A stretch of 63,052 bases of DNA from Streptomyces sp. MspMP-M5 (GTDB taxonomy: Bacteria; Actinomycetota; Actinomycetes; Streptomycetales; Streptomycetaceae): the NCBI RefSeq assembly GCF_000373585.1, contig NZ_KB891910.1, positions 1 to 63,052 of the forward strand, in the 5' to 3' direction. Shown here one piece after another: positions 32,562-40,066 of this stretch. The notes under the pieces were generated by a model that saw only the letters and a list, made by a program, of their open reading frames with translations, had not been told where the DNA came from and did not search any database. Numbering within the stretch: the stretch's first letter is position 1; each line of letters starts with the position of its first letter. The translations under genes and the position numbers were made by a program.

Positions 32562-34052
32562 ATGGCACGTCCCCTTGCACATCCCCGCCGCAGACGCCTG
32601 CGGGCCCTGGCCGTACCGCTCGGGCTGGCACTGACCGCGTCGCTCGGCTTCCTCCCGGACGCGGCCGGCGCCGCGCCGCCGGCCGACGGCCCGCTGCTGT
32701 CGTACGTCGTGAACACCACCCCCGGCCACGCCGCGGTCGGCAAGGTCGAGCAGGCGATAGGCCGGGCCGGCGGCAAGGTGGTCACCGCCCACGAGCGGAT
32801 AGGCGTGATCGTCGTCCACTCGGCCAACCCGAAGTTCGCCGCCACCATCCGGACGGTGGCGGGCGTGCAGTCGGCGGGCGCGACCCGCACCGCGCCCCTC
32901 AAGCAGACCGGCACCACCGACTACGGCAAACCACAGCGGCTGACCAGGGCCCAGCTCGTGGCGGCGGAGCGGACCGCGAAGGCGAAGGGCGAGGAGCCGC
33001 TGGAGCCGCTCCAGTGGGACATCCCCGCCATCAAGGCCGACCGGGCGGCCAAGGTGAACCCCGGCAGCCGCAAGGTGACCGTCGCGGTCATCGACACCGG
33101 CGTGGACGACACCCACCCGGACCTGAAACCGAACTTCTCCGCCCGGCAGTCCGCCAGCTGCGTGGGCGGGGTGCCCGACACCTCCCCCGGGGCCTGGCGG
33201 CCCTCCGACCCGGTGAGCGACGCGCACGGCACGCATGTGGCGGGCACCATCGCGGCGGCCCGCAACGGCATCGGGGTGACCGGCGTCGCGCCGGGCGTGA
33301 AGGTCTCCGCCATCAAGGTCAGCGAGCCGAAGACCAGCTTCTTCTACGCCGAGAGCGTGGTCTGCGCCTTCGTCTTCGCCGCCGATCACGGCGTCCAGGT
33401 CACCAACAACAGCTATTTCGTGGACCCGTGGATGTTCAACTGCAAGGACGACGCCGACCAGGCGGCCATCGTCGACGCGGTCGGCCGGGCGGCGAAGTAC
33501 GCCCAGGACAAGGGCGTGGTGAACGTCGCCGCCGCGGGCAACGCCGACGCCGACCTCGCCGCCGACAAGCTCACCGACACCGGCAGCCCCAACGACTCCA
33601 CCCCCGTCACCCGCACCGTCAGCCCCAGGACCTGCTGGGACGTGCCGACCCAGCTGCCGGGGACGGTGACCGTCGCGGCGACCGGATCGCACGGCCTGAA
33701 GTCCGGCTACTCCAACTACGGCCTGGGGCAGATCGACGTCGCGGCACCGGGCGGCGACGCCAAGCAGGTGCCCGAACTGCCCGCCAAGAACGGCAACATC
33801 CTCTCCACGATCCCCGGCGGCGACTGGGCGTTCTACGCCGGGACGTCCATGGCCTCCCCGCATGTCGCGGGCGTGGCGGCGCTCCTGAAGAGCGCCCACC
33901 CGAAGGCGAGCCCGCAGGAGATCCAGTGGCTGCTCAAGGAGCAGGCGGACAATCCCGGATGCCCGGCGGGCGACGCCACCTGCACCGGCACCCGGAGCGT
34001 CAACAGCCACTTCGGCTACGGCATCGTCGACGCGTTGAAGGCCGTGGAATAG
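32562..34052 (+). CDS. secreted S8 subtilisin-like serine protease
   Basis: A 496-residue extracellular protease. The signal peptide has an Arg-rich start (HPRRRRLRALAVPLGLALTA) and ends near AGA-APP. A propeptide/I9-like segment (45-150) precedes the catalytic domain with Asp178 (VAVIDTGVDD), His222 (DAHGTHVAGTIAA), the oxyanion Asn in VTNNSYFVDPW and Ser429 (GTSMASPHVAGV). Cys pairs (NCKDD, RTCWD, PGCPAGDATC) suggest disulfides. ATG 32562 follows a GAGGTGGAG-like site. Phased repeats upstream may be an operator. It is monocistronic, with a terminator at 34070-34094. Confidence 0.93.
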   Translation: MARPLAHPRRRRLRALAVPLGLALTASLGFLPDAAGAAPPADGPLLSYVVNTTPGHAAVGKVEQAIGRAGGKVVTAHERIGVIVVHSANPKFAATIRTVAGVQSAGATRTAPLKQTGTTDYGKPQRLTRAQLVAAERTAKAKGEEPLEPLQWDIPAIKADRAAKVNPGSRKVTVAVIDTGVDDTHPDLKPNFSARQSASCVGGVPDTSPGAWRPSDPVSDAHGTHVAGTIAAARNGIGVTGVAPGVKVSAIKVSEPKTSFFYAESVVCAFVFAADHGVQVTNNSYFVDPWMFNCKDDADQAAIVDAVGRAAKYAQDKGVVNVAAAGNADADLAADKLTDTGSPNDSTPVTRTVSPRTCWDVPTQLPGTVTVAATGSHGLKSGYSNYGLGQIDVAAPGGDAKQVPELPAKNGNILSTIPGGDWAFYAGTSMASPHVAGVAALLKSAHPKASPQEIQWLLKEQADNPGCPAGDATCTGTRSVNSHFGYGIVDALKAVE

Positions 34053-34069
34053 CGACCGCCCGGTGAGGC

Positions 34070-34094
34070 GACCGGCGGCCCGGTGCCGCCGGTC
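34070..34094. terminator. terminator between convergent subtilisin and MerR-fusion genes
   Basis: GACCGGCGGC (34070-34079) pairs perfectly with GCCGCCGGTC (34085-34094) around a CCGGT loop, in the 44-base gap between the two stops. Confidence 0.75.
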
Positions 34095-34096
34095 CG

Positions 34097-35680
34097 TCAC
34101 ACCTCGCGGCCCAGGTAGGCGGCGAGCCGGTCCGCGGCGGTGGCGCCGGGCGGGGCGGGGCGCTCCGGGGCGAACGAGCCGCCCGCGGTGCGCGGCGCGG
34201 CCCCGTACAGGCGCCGCGCCGCCGCCAGGGTCTCCTCGGCGACCTCCGGCGCCAGCCCGGTCGGGGCGTCGAGCGCCCGTGCCAAGTCCCAGCCGTGCGC
34301 GAGGAGTTCGATCACGACCTGCTGGACGAGCAGCGCGCCGGGCGCCTCGTGGGGGCCGAAGGTGCGGGCCGTCATCCCGCTGCTCCGGAAGACCGCGAGC
34401 GCGGCGCGGGCGGACTCCTCGAAGGCGGCGCGGGGGTCGTCGCCAAGGTGGTCGGCCAAGTGGTCGGTACGCGGTGTCCCCTCGGCGATCGAGGCGACCA
34501 TCAGGCTCTCCCACACGATGTGGCCGAGCAGTTCCCGGACGGTCCATCCGGCGCAGGGGGTGGGCCGCGCCAGGTCCGCCGGCCGCAGACCGGCGACGAG
34601 CGCGCCGACCGCGCCGGCGACCCGCTCGTACGCGTACAGCACCCGCTCCGGGTCGGTGCCGGCGAAGGTGCCGCGGTCCACCTCGACGGGGGTGAGGTGG
34701 GCGCGCAGGGCGGCGGCGGTCCAGGCACCGGCGGTTTCCCAACGGGGCGGCGCGGGGCGGCCGGTGACGGTGCACAGCAGCCGCCAGTAGCGCTCGACGA
34801 GGGGTTCGGCGGCGGTCTCCAGCTGTTCCAGCAGCCGGGTCCGGGCGGCCGGGCCGTCCTCGGTGGGCGAGTCGGGCAGGGCCTTCTGGGTGGGGAGCCA
34901 GGCGGCCACCAGTTCGGCGACGACCGGTGCGGCGGCGGGTGAGTCCGGGGCGATGCCGTCGGCGACGGCGGCCTCGGCGCGGGTGTGCATCAGGGCGGCG
35001 ACGCGCCGGGCGGCGGCCTCGGCCGCGGCGGCGGCCTCGGGTTCGCCGCCGGTGGCCGCGCCGGTCCCGGGGGCCGTCCGGGCGCTGTAGGCGGCCAGGC
35101 GGCGCCAGGCGGCGCGGAGTTCCGGGTCGCGGACCAGGGCGGCCAGTTCGATCCAGGCGGCGAGCTGCTCGGGGGTGGGGTCGTCGGGCAGGTCGGGGGT
35201 GGCGGCCAGCAGGCCGCCGCGGTAGGCGGGGGCGGGTACGCCGGCCAGGGCGTCGCCGACGGCGTCGGCGACGATCCGGCGGCGTTCCCCCGCGGTCAGG
35301 CGGGCGAGTCGGGTCATCTGCGGCAGTTCCTCTGCGGTGCTGCCCCGCGCGGCCACCGCCCGCAGGACGGCGCGTTGTGCGCGCAGCGCGGAGATCTGCG
35401 CGTCCAGTGCGTCGGCCGACCGTGCCGCGGTGTCGGCGAGGGACTGCCGGCGGCGCAGGACGGCGCGGATCGCCGCCGTGCCGACGCCCAGGTCGCGCAG
35501 GCTGCGCACGATCTCCAGGCGGGCGGGGGCGTCCGGTCCGTAGAGGCGGTAGCCCGCGGGGGTGCGGGCGGCGGGCGGCAGCAGGTCCTGGTCCGACCAG
35601 TTCCGTATCGTTTTGACCGGGATGCCGGTCAGGCGTGACAGTGCGCCGATCGGGAGCAGTTCCGTGCCGTCCTCGTACAT
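34097..35680 (-). CDS. MerR-type regulator fused to a DinB/maleylpyruvate-isomerase-like (TIGR03086) domain
   Basis: A 527-residue fusion. Residues 8-80 are a MerR helix-turn-helix (LPIGALSRLTGIPVKTIRNWSDQDLL, then GYRLYGPDAPARLEIVRSLRDLG) with the usual dimerising coiled coil. A helical middle region (130-330) is unassigned. The last 165 residues match the mycothiol-dependent maleylpyruvate isomerase N-terminal/TIGR03086 class (LARPTPCAGWTVRELLGHIVWE, then ELLAHGWDLARALD, whose His residues are typical metal ligands). Such domains bind a divalent metal and often mycothiol. A ligand-sensing transcription factor is the simplest reading; targets are unknown. ATG 35680. Confidence 0.85.
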   Translation of the reverse strand: MYEDGTELLPIGALSRLTGIPVKTIRNWSDQDLLPPAARTPAGYRLYGPDAPARLEIVRSLRDLGVGTAAIRAVLRRRQSLADTAARSADALDAQISALRAQRAVLRAVAARGSTAEELPQMTRLARLTAGERRRIVADAVGDALAGVPAPAYRGGLLAATPDLPDDPTPEQLAAWIELAALVRDPELRAAWRRLAAYSARTAPGTGAATGGEPEAAAAAEAAARRVAALMHTRAEAAVADGIAPDSPAAAPVVAELVAAWLPTQKALPDSPTEDGPAARTRLLEQLETAAEPLVERYWRLLCTVTGRPAPPRWETAGAWTAAALRAHLTPVEVDRGTFAGTDPERVLYAYERVAGAVGALVAGLRPADLARPTPCAGWTVRELLGHIVWESLMVASIAEGTPRTDHLADHLGDDPRAAFEESARAALAVFRSSGMTARTFGPHEAPGALLVQQVVIELLAHGWDLARALDAPTGLAPEVAEETLAAARRLYGAAPRTAGGSFAPERPAPPGATAADRLAAYLGREV

Positions 35681-35713
35681 GCCCCCACCTTCGGGTCTCC
35701 CACGGGGGGAGAC

Positions 35714-36460
35714 TCAAGCGGCACCGTACGCCACCGGCGGGCGCGGCGCCGGGGGCACCGGCTCGTCCGGTCCGGCCGCGGCCGCCAACACCCCGAGGGC
35801 GAGGGCGTATTGGGCCGCCGTGTAGGTGAGCATGATCCAGAACTGAGGGGCGGGCAGCTGCGGCCAGTGCGCGAGGCCGCCCGCGATCAGGGAGTCGGAG
35901 AGCAGGAAGAGCAGTCCGCCGGCGGCGGCGCGCGGGCCGGCGCGGAGCGCGCCGAACGCCGTCGCGGTGAGCAGCAGGCTGTATCCGGCGACGGGGATCC
36001 GCAGACCGGCGGGCAGGTCGGGCCACAGCAGCAGCACGGTGGCGACCAGCGCGGCCGCGTACAGCCCGGCGACCGCGGCGGTGCGCGTCGGCCGGGAGCC
36101 GATCGGGCCGCCGTGCCGGGCGAAGAGCAGCAGGTAGCAGAGGTGTCCGGCGGCGAACGACCCCATGCCGAGGCGGAACGCGGTCGCGCCGCCGATCTGG
36201 AGGAAGGTGTCGCCGCCGCAGCCGAACAGCAGCGCCCCGGCCAGCAGCGGCGGGCCGCCGCGGAGCAGGACGTGGGCGGCGAGCAGCGGCATCAGGGCCG
36301 GCTTGGTCAGGTGGACGGCGGTGCCGGCGAGGGACGCGGGGCCGCTGCCGGGCGCGGCGGCGACGTGCGCCAGGAGGGCGGCGAGGTGGCCGGCGGCCAG
36401 TACGGCGAAGACGACGAGCAGGGCCCGTGCGGCGCGCGGCCGGGGTGCGAGGGGTCTCAC
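35714..36460 (-). CDS. YhhN/TMEM86-family lysoplasmalogenase
   Basis: A 248-residue integral membrane hydrolase family. Eight hydrophobic helices are visible; KPALMPLLAAHVLLRG, FGCGGDTFLQIGG (conserved acidic pair), GMGSFAAGHLCYLLLFARHG and FLLSDSLIAGG are the family motifs. Animal TMEM86 proteins hydrolyse the vinyl-ether bond of lysoplasmalogens; activity of the actinobacterial branch is inferred. GTG 36460 overlaps the upstream desaturase-like gene by four bases (GTGA), so the two are coupled. That partner also resembles an ether-lipid enzyme. Confidence 0.85.
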   Translation of the reverse strand: MRPLAPRPRAARALLVVFAVLAAGHLAALLAHVAAAPGSGPASLAGTAVHLTKPALMPLLAAHVLLRGGPPLLAGALLFGCGGDTFLQIGGATAFRLGMGSFAAGHLCYLLLFARHGGPIGSRPTRTAAVAGLYAAALVATVLLLWPDLPAGLRIPVAGYSLLLTATAFGALRAGPRAAAGGLLFLLSDSLIAGGLAHWPQLPAPQFWIMLTYTAAQYALALGVLAAAAGPDEPVPPAPRPPVAYGAA

Positions 36461-37446
36461 GCGGCGGGCTCCCCGACGGTGGGCTCGGCCGGCCCGGCGG
36501 CCGGGGCCCGGTCCGCGGCGGGGCGGCTGCCGGCCGGCGCACCGGCCTTCACGGACGTGGTGCCCGCGGCCCCCGTGGTGCCGCCCGGCGCCGCGTCCCG
36601 GAGCCGGGCCGGCTGCCAGCCGGGCCCGCGGAACACCCGGCCGGCGCGCTCGCCCCAGCTCTCGGCGGCCCGGACGTCGCGGGCGATGGCGGCGTACTCG
36701 TGGGTGGCGACCCGCAGCGGGTTGAAGGTCCTGATGTTCTTGGTGAGACCGAACACGGGCCGCTCGGTCTCGGGGACGAACGAGCCGAACATCCGGTCCC
36801 AGACGATCAGGATCCCGCCGAAGTTGCGGTCCAGATAGCCGCCTTGGGAGGCGTGGTGGACGCGGTGGTGGGAGGGGGTGTTGAAGACGAACTCGACGGG
36901 GCGGGGCAGGGTCCCGATCCGCTCGGTGTGGACCCAGAACTGGTAGACGAGGTTGGCGCCGGAGGTGAAGGCGATCACGGCCGGGTGCACGCCCAGCGCG
37001 ACCATCGGCACGTAGAAGGGCCAGACCGTCCAGGTCGTCCAGGGCTGCCGCAGCGCGGTGGTGAGGTTGAACTTCTCGCTGGAGTGGTGGACCACGTGGC
37101 AGGCCCACAGCACACGGATCACGTGGTGGCCGCGGTGCGACCAGTAGTAGAAGAAGTCCTGGACGAGCAGCATCAGCGGCAGCGTCCACCACGTCACGGG
37201 GATGCGCAGCGGGGTCAGCTCGTACAGCGCGGCGTAGATCGCCACGATCGGTATCTTCCACAGCGCGTCGAAGACCAGGCTGCCGAGCCCCATGGTGACG
37301 CTGGTGGCCGCGTCCTTCGCCTCGTAGCCGGCGGCGTCGTCGTCGGGGTGCAGGCGGTAGCTCACCATCTCCACGACGGTGAGCAGGACGAAGGCGGGCA
37401 CGGACCACAACACGACATCGGGCAGGTGCGGCATGCCCCGCACCAT
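36457..37446 (-). CDS. fatty-acid-hydroxylase/sterol-desaturase family protein, AGMO-like
   Basis: A 329-residue di-iron membrane enzyme. Histidine clusters HRGHH (104-108), HVVHH (117-121) and HHRVHH (193-198) are the metal ligands. The sequence around the second box, CHVVHHSSEKFNLTTALRQ, closely matches alkylglycerol monooxygenase (TMEM195), which cleaves ether lipids with a pterin cofactor. Four to five transmembrane helices are present. The last 55 residues are Ala/Pro/Gly rich. ATG 37446 (or 37434) starts it. It is translationally coupled to the lysoplasmalogenase gene. Confidence 0.87.
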   Translation of the reverse strand: MVRGMPHLPDVVLWSVPAFVLLTVVEMVSYRLHPDDDAAGYEAKDAATSVTMGLGSLVFDALWKIPIVAIYAALYELTPLRIPVTWWTLPLMLLVQDFFYYWSHRGHHVIRVLWACHVVHHSSEKFNLTTALRQPWTTWTVWPFYVPMVALGVHPAVIAFTSGANLVYQFWVHTERIGTLPRPVEFVFNTPSHHRVHHASQGGYLDRNFGGILIVWDRMFGSFVPETERPVFGLTKNIRTFNPLRVATHEYAAIARDVRAAESWGERAGRVFRGPGWQPARLRDAAPGGTTGAAGTTSVKAGAPAGSRPAADRAPAAGPAEPTVGEPAA

Positions 37447-37522
37447 AAGTGCGCCGACGGGCGTACGGCTAGGGGTTGTTACTCAGAAGTATGTAAGACT
37501 CGGCGTCAGCTTCGGGGGCGGG

Positions 37523-37564
37523 CGTACCGGCGGTAGCCCCGGTGGACGTACCGGCGGTAGCCCC
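37523..37564. repeat. 18-bp direct repeat, period 24
   Basis: CGTACCGGCGGTAGCCCC occurs at 37523-37540 and 37547-37564 without mismatch, in the divergent gap between the AGMO-like gene and the exonuclease. It could be a recent duplication or a paired protein site. Confidence 0.6.
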
Positions 37565-37712
37565 CCGGTGCGGAAGGCCCGTTCGCGACGGCCGGGCTGA
37601 TGCGGTGTCGGCATCAGGACGGCGCCGGCCGGCCGCGGTGGTGCGGGTGTCCCGGCCGGATGTGCCCCGGCGGTTCGGTGGCTGTCGGTGGTGGCCCGTA
37701 TCCTCAGTGACC

Positions 37713-38744
37713 ATGCTCGAAGACCGCAGCGCAGCCGCCCCCTCGATCGCGCCGAAGATCGGCCGGCAGCCGGGCCCGCAGACGCCGCCGGCCGACTGGC
37801 CGGCCGGGTATCCCCAGGGATACGCGGTGGTCGACGTGGAGACCACCGGCCTGGCCCGCGACGACCGGATCATCTCCGCCGCCGTGTACCAACTCGACGC
37901 CCACGGCGAGTTCCAGGACTCCTGGTACACCCTCGTCAACCCGCAGCGCGATCCCGGCCCGGTCTGGATCCACGGTCTGACGAGCGAGGTGCTGGCCGAC
38001 GCACCGCTCTTCCCCGAGATCGTGCCGGAGCTGTCCGACCGGCTGGCCGACCGGGTGCTGGTCGCGCACAACGCCATGTTCGACTGGTCGATGCTGGCCC
38101 GCGAGTACGCCCGCGCCTCCGCGGTCGCGCCGGTGCGCCAGCGGCTGTGCACCATCGCGCTCTCCAAGGAGCTGGGCCTGCCGCTGCCCAACCACAAGCT
38201 GGAGTCCCTCGCCGCGCACTTCGGCGTCGTCCAGGAGCGCGCGCACCACGCCCTGGACGACGCCCGGGTGCTGGCCGAGGCGTTCCGCCCCAGCCTGCGC
38301 CGAGCCGCGCAGAGCGACGTCCGGCTGCCACTGCTGACCTGCCAGCCGCTGACGGAGTGGTCCGACGCCCCCGCCCCCCGCCCGCGCGGCACCGGCTCCG
38401 CGTACCGCCCCGCGTCCTGGCGGCCGGCCCGCAAGCGCCCGGCCTGCCCGTACCCGAACCCGGGGCGCTACGAGCCCGGCGGCAGGCTGGTCCAGGGCAT
38501 GCGGGTCGCGTTCTCGGGCGACACCTCCGTCGACCGCGAGCTGCTGGAGGACCGGGCGATCGAGGCCGGACTGCACGTGGCGACGAGCGTGTCCCGGCTG
38601 ACGAGCCTGCTGGTGACCAACGACCCCGACGCCCGCACGTCCAAGACGGTCAAGGCCGCCTCGTTCGGCACCGCCGTCGTCGACGAGGCGGCGTTCATGC
38701 AGCTTCTCCAGGACGTCCGGCCGGCGGCACCGTCGTCCGGGTGA
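37713..38744 (+). CDS. DEDDh 3'-5' exonuclease with C-terminal BRCT domain
   Basis: A 343-residue DnaQ-like exonuclease. Motifs: VVDVETTGL (ExoI), VLVAHNAMFDWSML (ExoII) and HHALDDARVLAEAF (ExoIII, DEDDh His). After a Pro/Arg-rich linker, residues 265-340 form a BRCT fold (MRVAFSGDTSVDRELLEDRAIEAG, then TSLLVTNDPDARTSKTVKAASFG), as in the C-terminal domain of NAD-dependent ligases. The combination suggests a repair exonuclease recruited to damage or a complex, not the replicative proofreader. ATG 37713 lacks a strong ribosome site. Confidence 0.92.
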   Translation: MLEDRSAAAPSIAPKIGRQPGPQTPPADWPAGYPQGYAVVDVETTGLARDDRIISAAVYQLDAHGEFQDSWYTLVNPQRDPGPVWIHGLTSEVLADAPLFPEIVPELSDRLADRVLVAHNAMFDWSMLAREYARASAVAPVRQRLCTIALSKELGLPLPNHKLESLAAHFGVVQERAHHALDDARVLAEAFRPSLRRAAQSDVRLPLLTCQPLTEWSDAPAPRPRGTGSAYRPASWRPARKRPACPYPNPGRYEPGGRLVQGMRVAFSGDTSVDRELLEDRAIEAGLHVATSVSRLTSLLVTNDPDARTSKTVKAASFGTAVVDEAAFMQLLQDVRPAAPSSG

Positions 38745-38807
38745 AGCGCGGCCAACACACCCGCTGGCACCTCGCCCGCCGACGGCCCCGCCCGCACGCT
38801 GTGGCGC

Positions 38808-39041
38808 ATGGCACGTTGTGAGGTTTGCGGAAACGACTACGGCATGACGTTCGAAGTGCACGCGCAGGGCGCGGTGCACGTCTTCGACTGTTTCGCCTGT
38901 GCGATCCACCGCATGGCACCGATCTGCGAGCACTGCCGGGTGCAGATCATCGGGCAGGGCGTGGAGGCGGACGGGCAGTGGTACTGCGGTGCGCACTGCG
39001 CCCGCTCGGCGGGGCGGGTGGGCATCGTCGACCGGGTCTGA
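38808..39041 (+). CDS. small multi-CxxC zinc-ribbon protein, unknown
   Basis: A 77-residue protein with four cysteine pairs: CEVC (4-7), CFAC (28-31), CEHC (40-43) and CGAHC near residue 60. His residues between them (IHRMAPI) may complete two treble-clef or ribbon-type zinc sites. Homologues are widespread in actinobacteria without assigned function. The ATG is not preceded by a clear SD. It lies 63 bases after the exonuclease gene and may be cotranscribed. Confidence 0.75.
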   Translation: MARCEVCGNDYGMTFEVHAQGAVHVFDCFACAIHRMAPICEHCRVQIIGQGVEADGQWYCGAHCARSAGRVGIVDRV

Positions 39042-39152
39042 CGGCGCCGACGGCCCCGGCGCGCCCCGCGGCCCCGGCGGGCCCGGCGCGCGCCGCCGCC
39101 GGGGGGGGACCCGCGGGCCGGGCGCCGAGGGCCGCGGGGTACCGTCGCTGCC

Positions 39153-40037
39153 GTGTACCGCTTCCTGTTGTCCCGGCAGTGGGTGATCCTCACCCTCGTG
39201 GGCCTCGTCCTGATCCCGGTCATGATCAAGCTGGGGTTCTGGCAGTTCCACCGCCATCAGCACAAGGTGGCGCAGAACGCGCAGATCGCGCACAACCTCG
39301 CCGCCACCCCGGTCCCGGTGACCGACCTGACCGCGGTCGGCCGGACCCTGCCGCACGGCGAGATGTGGCGCCGGGTCACCGCCACCGGAAGCTACGACAC
39401 CGCGCACGAGGTCGTCGTCCGCCAGCGCACCGCCGCCGACGAGCAGAAGATCGGTTACTACGTGCTGACGCCGCTGGTGCTCGGCAACGGGCAGGCGGTG
39501 GTGGTCAACCGCGGCTGGATCCCGGCCGGCGACGACCTCACCAAGTTCCCGCACGTGCCGGCCGCCCCCAAGGGCACGGTCACGGTCACCGGCCGGATGA
39601 TGGCCGACGAGACCACCGCGGCCAGCGGGATCAAGGACACCAAGGGCCTGCCGCCCCGCCAGGTCATGCTGATCAACAGTCGGCAGCAGGCGAAGCTCAG
39701 CGGCCGCCCGATGCTCGGCGGCTACATCGAGCAGACCGCGCCCAAGGCGGACACCCCCGAGCAGGTGCCCGAGCCGGACCACGACTCCATCGGGCCGCAC
39801 ATGGCGTACGCGGTGCAGTGGTGGCTGTTCGCGGCGGCGGTGCCGGTCGGCTGGGTCGTGCTGGTCCGCCGGGAGCGCCGCGACCGGCTGGCCGCCGCGG
39901 CCGAGGAGGCCGGGCAGGGCGAGCCGGCCGAGCCGGACAAGCGGGACGGGGGGTCCGAGGGCGACGAGGAGGACGCGGCGCCGGCGGAGAGCGGCGGCGC
40001 CGGGGCCGTAGCCCGGACGGCGGTCGCCCCCGAGTAA
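39153..40037 (+). CDS. SURF1-family cytochrome oxidase assembly protein
   Basis: A 294-residue membrane protein that helps assemble haem-copper cytochrome c oxidase. It has the expected topology: an N-terminal helix (WVILTLVGLVLIPVMIKLGFWQ, with the conserved GxWQxxR-like GFWQFHRHQHK), a large extracytoplasmic domain (RQRTAADEQKIGYYVLTPL, VVNRGWIP) and a C-terminal helix (AVQWWLFAAAVPVGWVVLV). The last 60 residues are an acidic Ala/Glu tail. GTG 39153 is the only start that keeps the helix intact. No oxidase gene is nearby. Confidence 0.9.
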   Translation: MYRFLLSRQWVILTLVGLVLIPVMIKLGFWQFHRHQHKVAQNAQIAHNLAATPVPVTDLTAVGRTLPHGEMWRRVTATGSYDTAHEVVVRQRTAADEQKIGYYVLTPLVLGNGQAVVVNRGWIPAGDDLTKFPHVPAAPKGTVTVTGRMMADETTAASGIKDTKGLPPRQVMLINSRQQAKLSGRPMLGGYIEQTAPKADTPEQVPEPDHDSIGPHMAYAVQWWLFAAAVPVGWVVLVRRERRDRLAAAAEEAGQGEPAEPDKRDGGSEGDEEDAAPAESGGAGAVARTAVAPE

Positions 40038-40066
40038 CGCCCCCGCCGCGCGGGAAAGGCCGCGGA

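Noticed and set aside
32427..36542. 1371-codon minus-strand open frame
   Set aside because: Shadow of the subtilisin, MerR-fusion and lysoplasmalogenase genes; no coherent domain.
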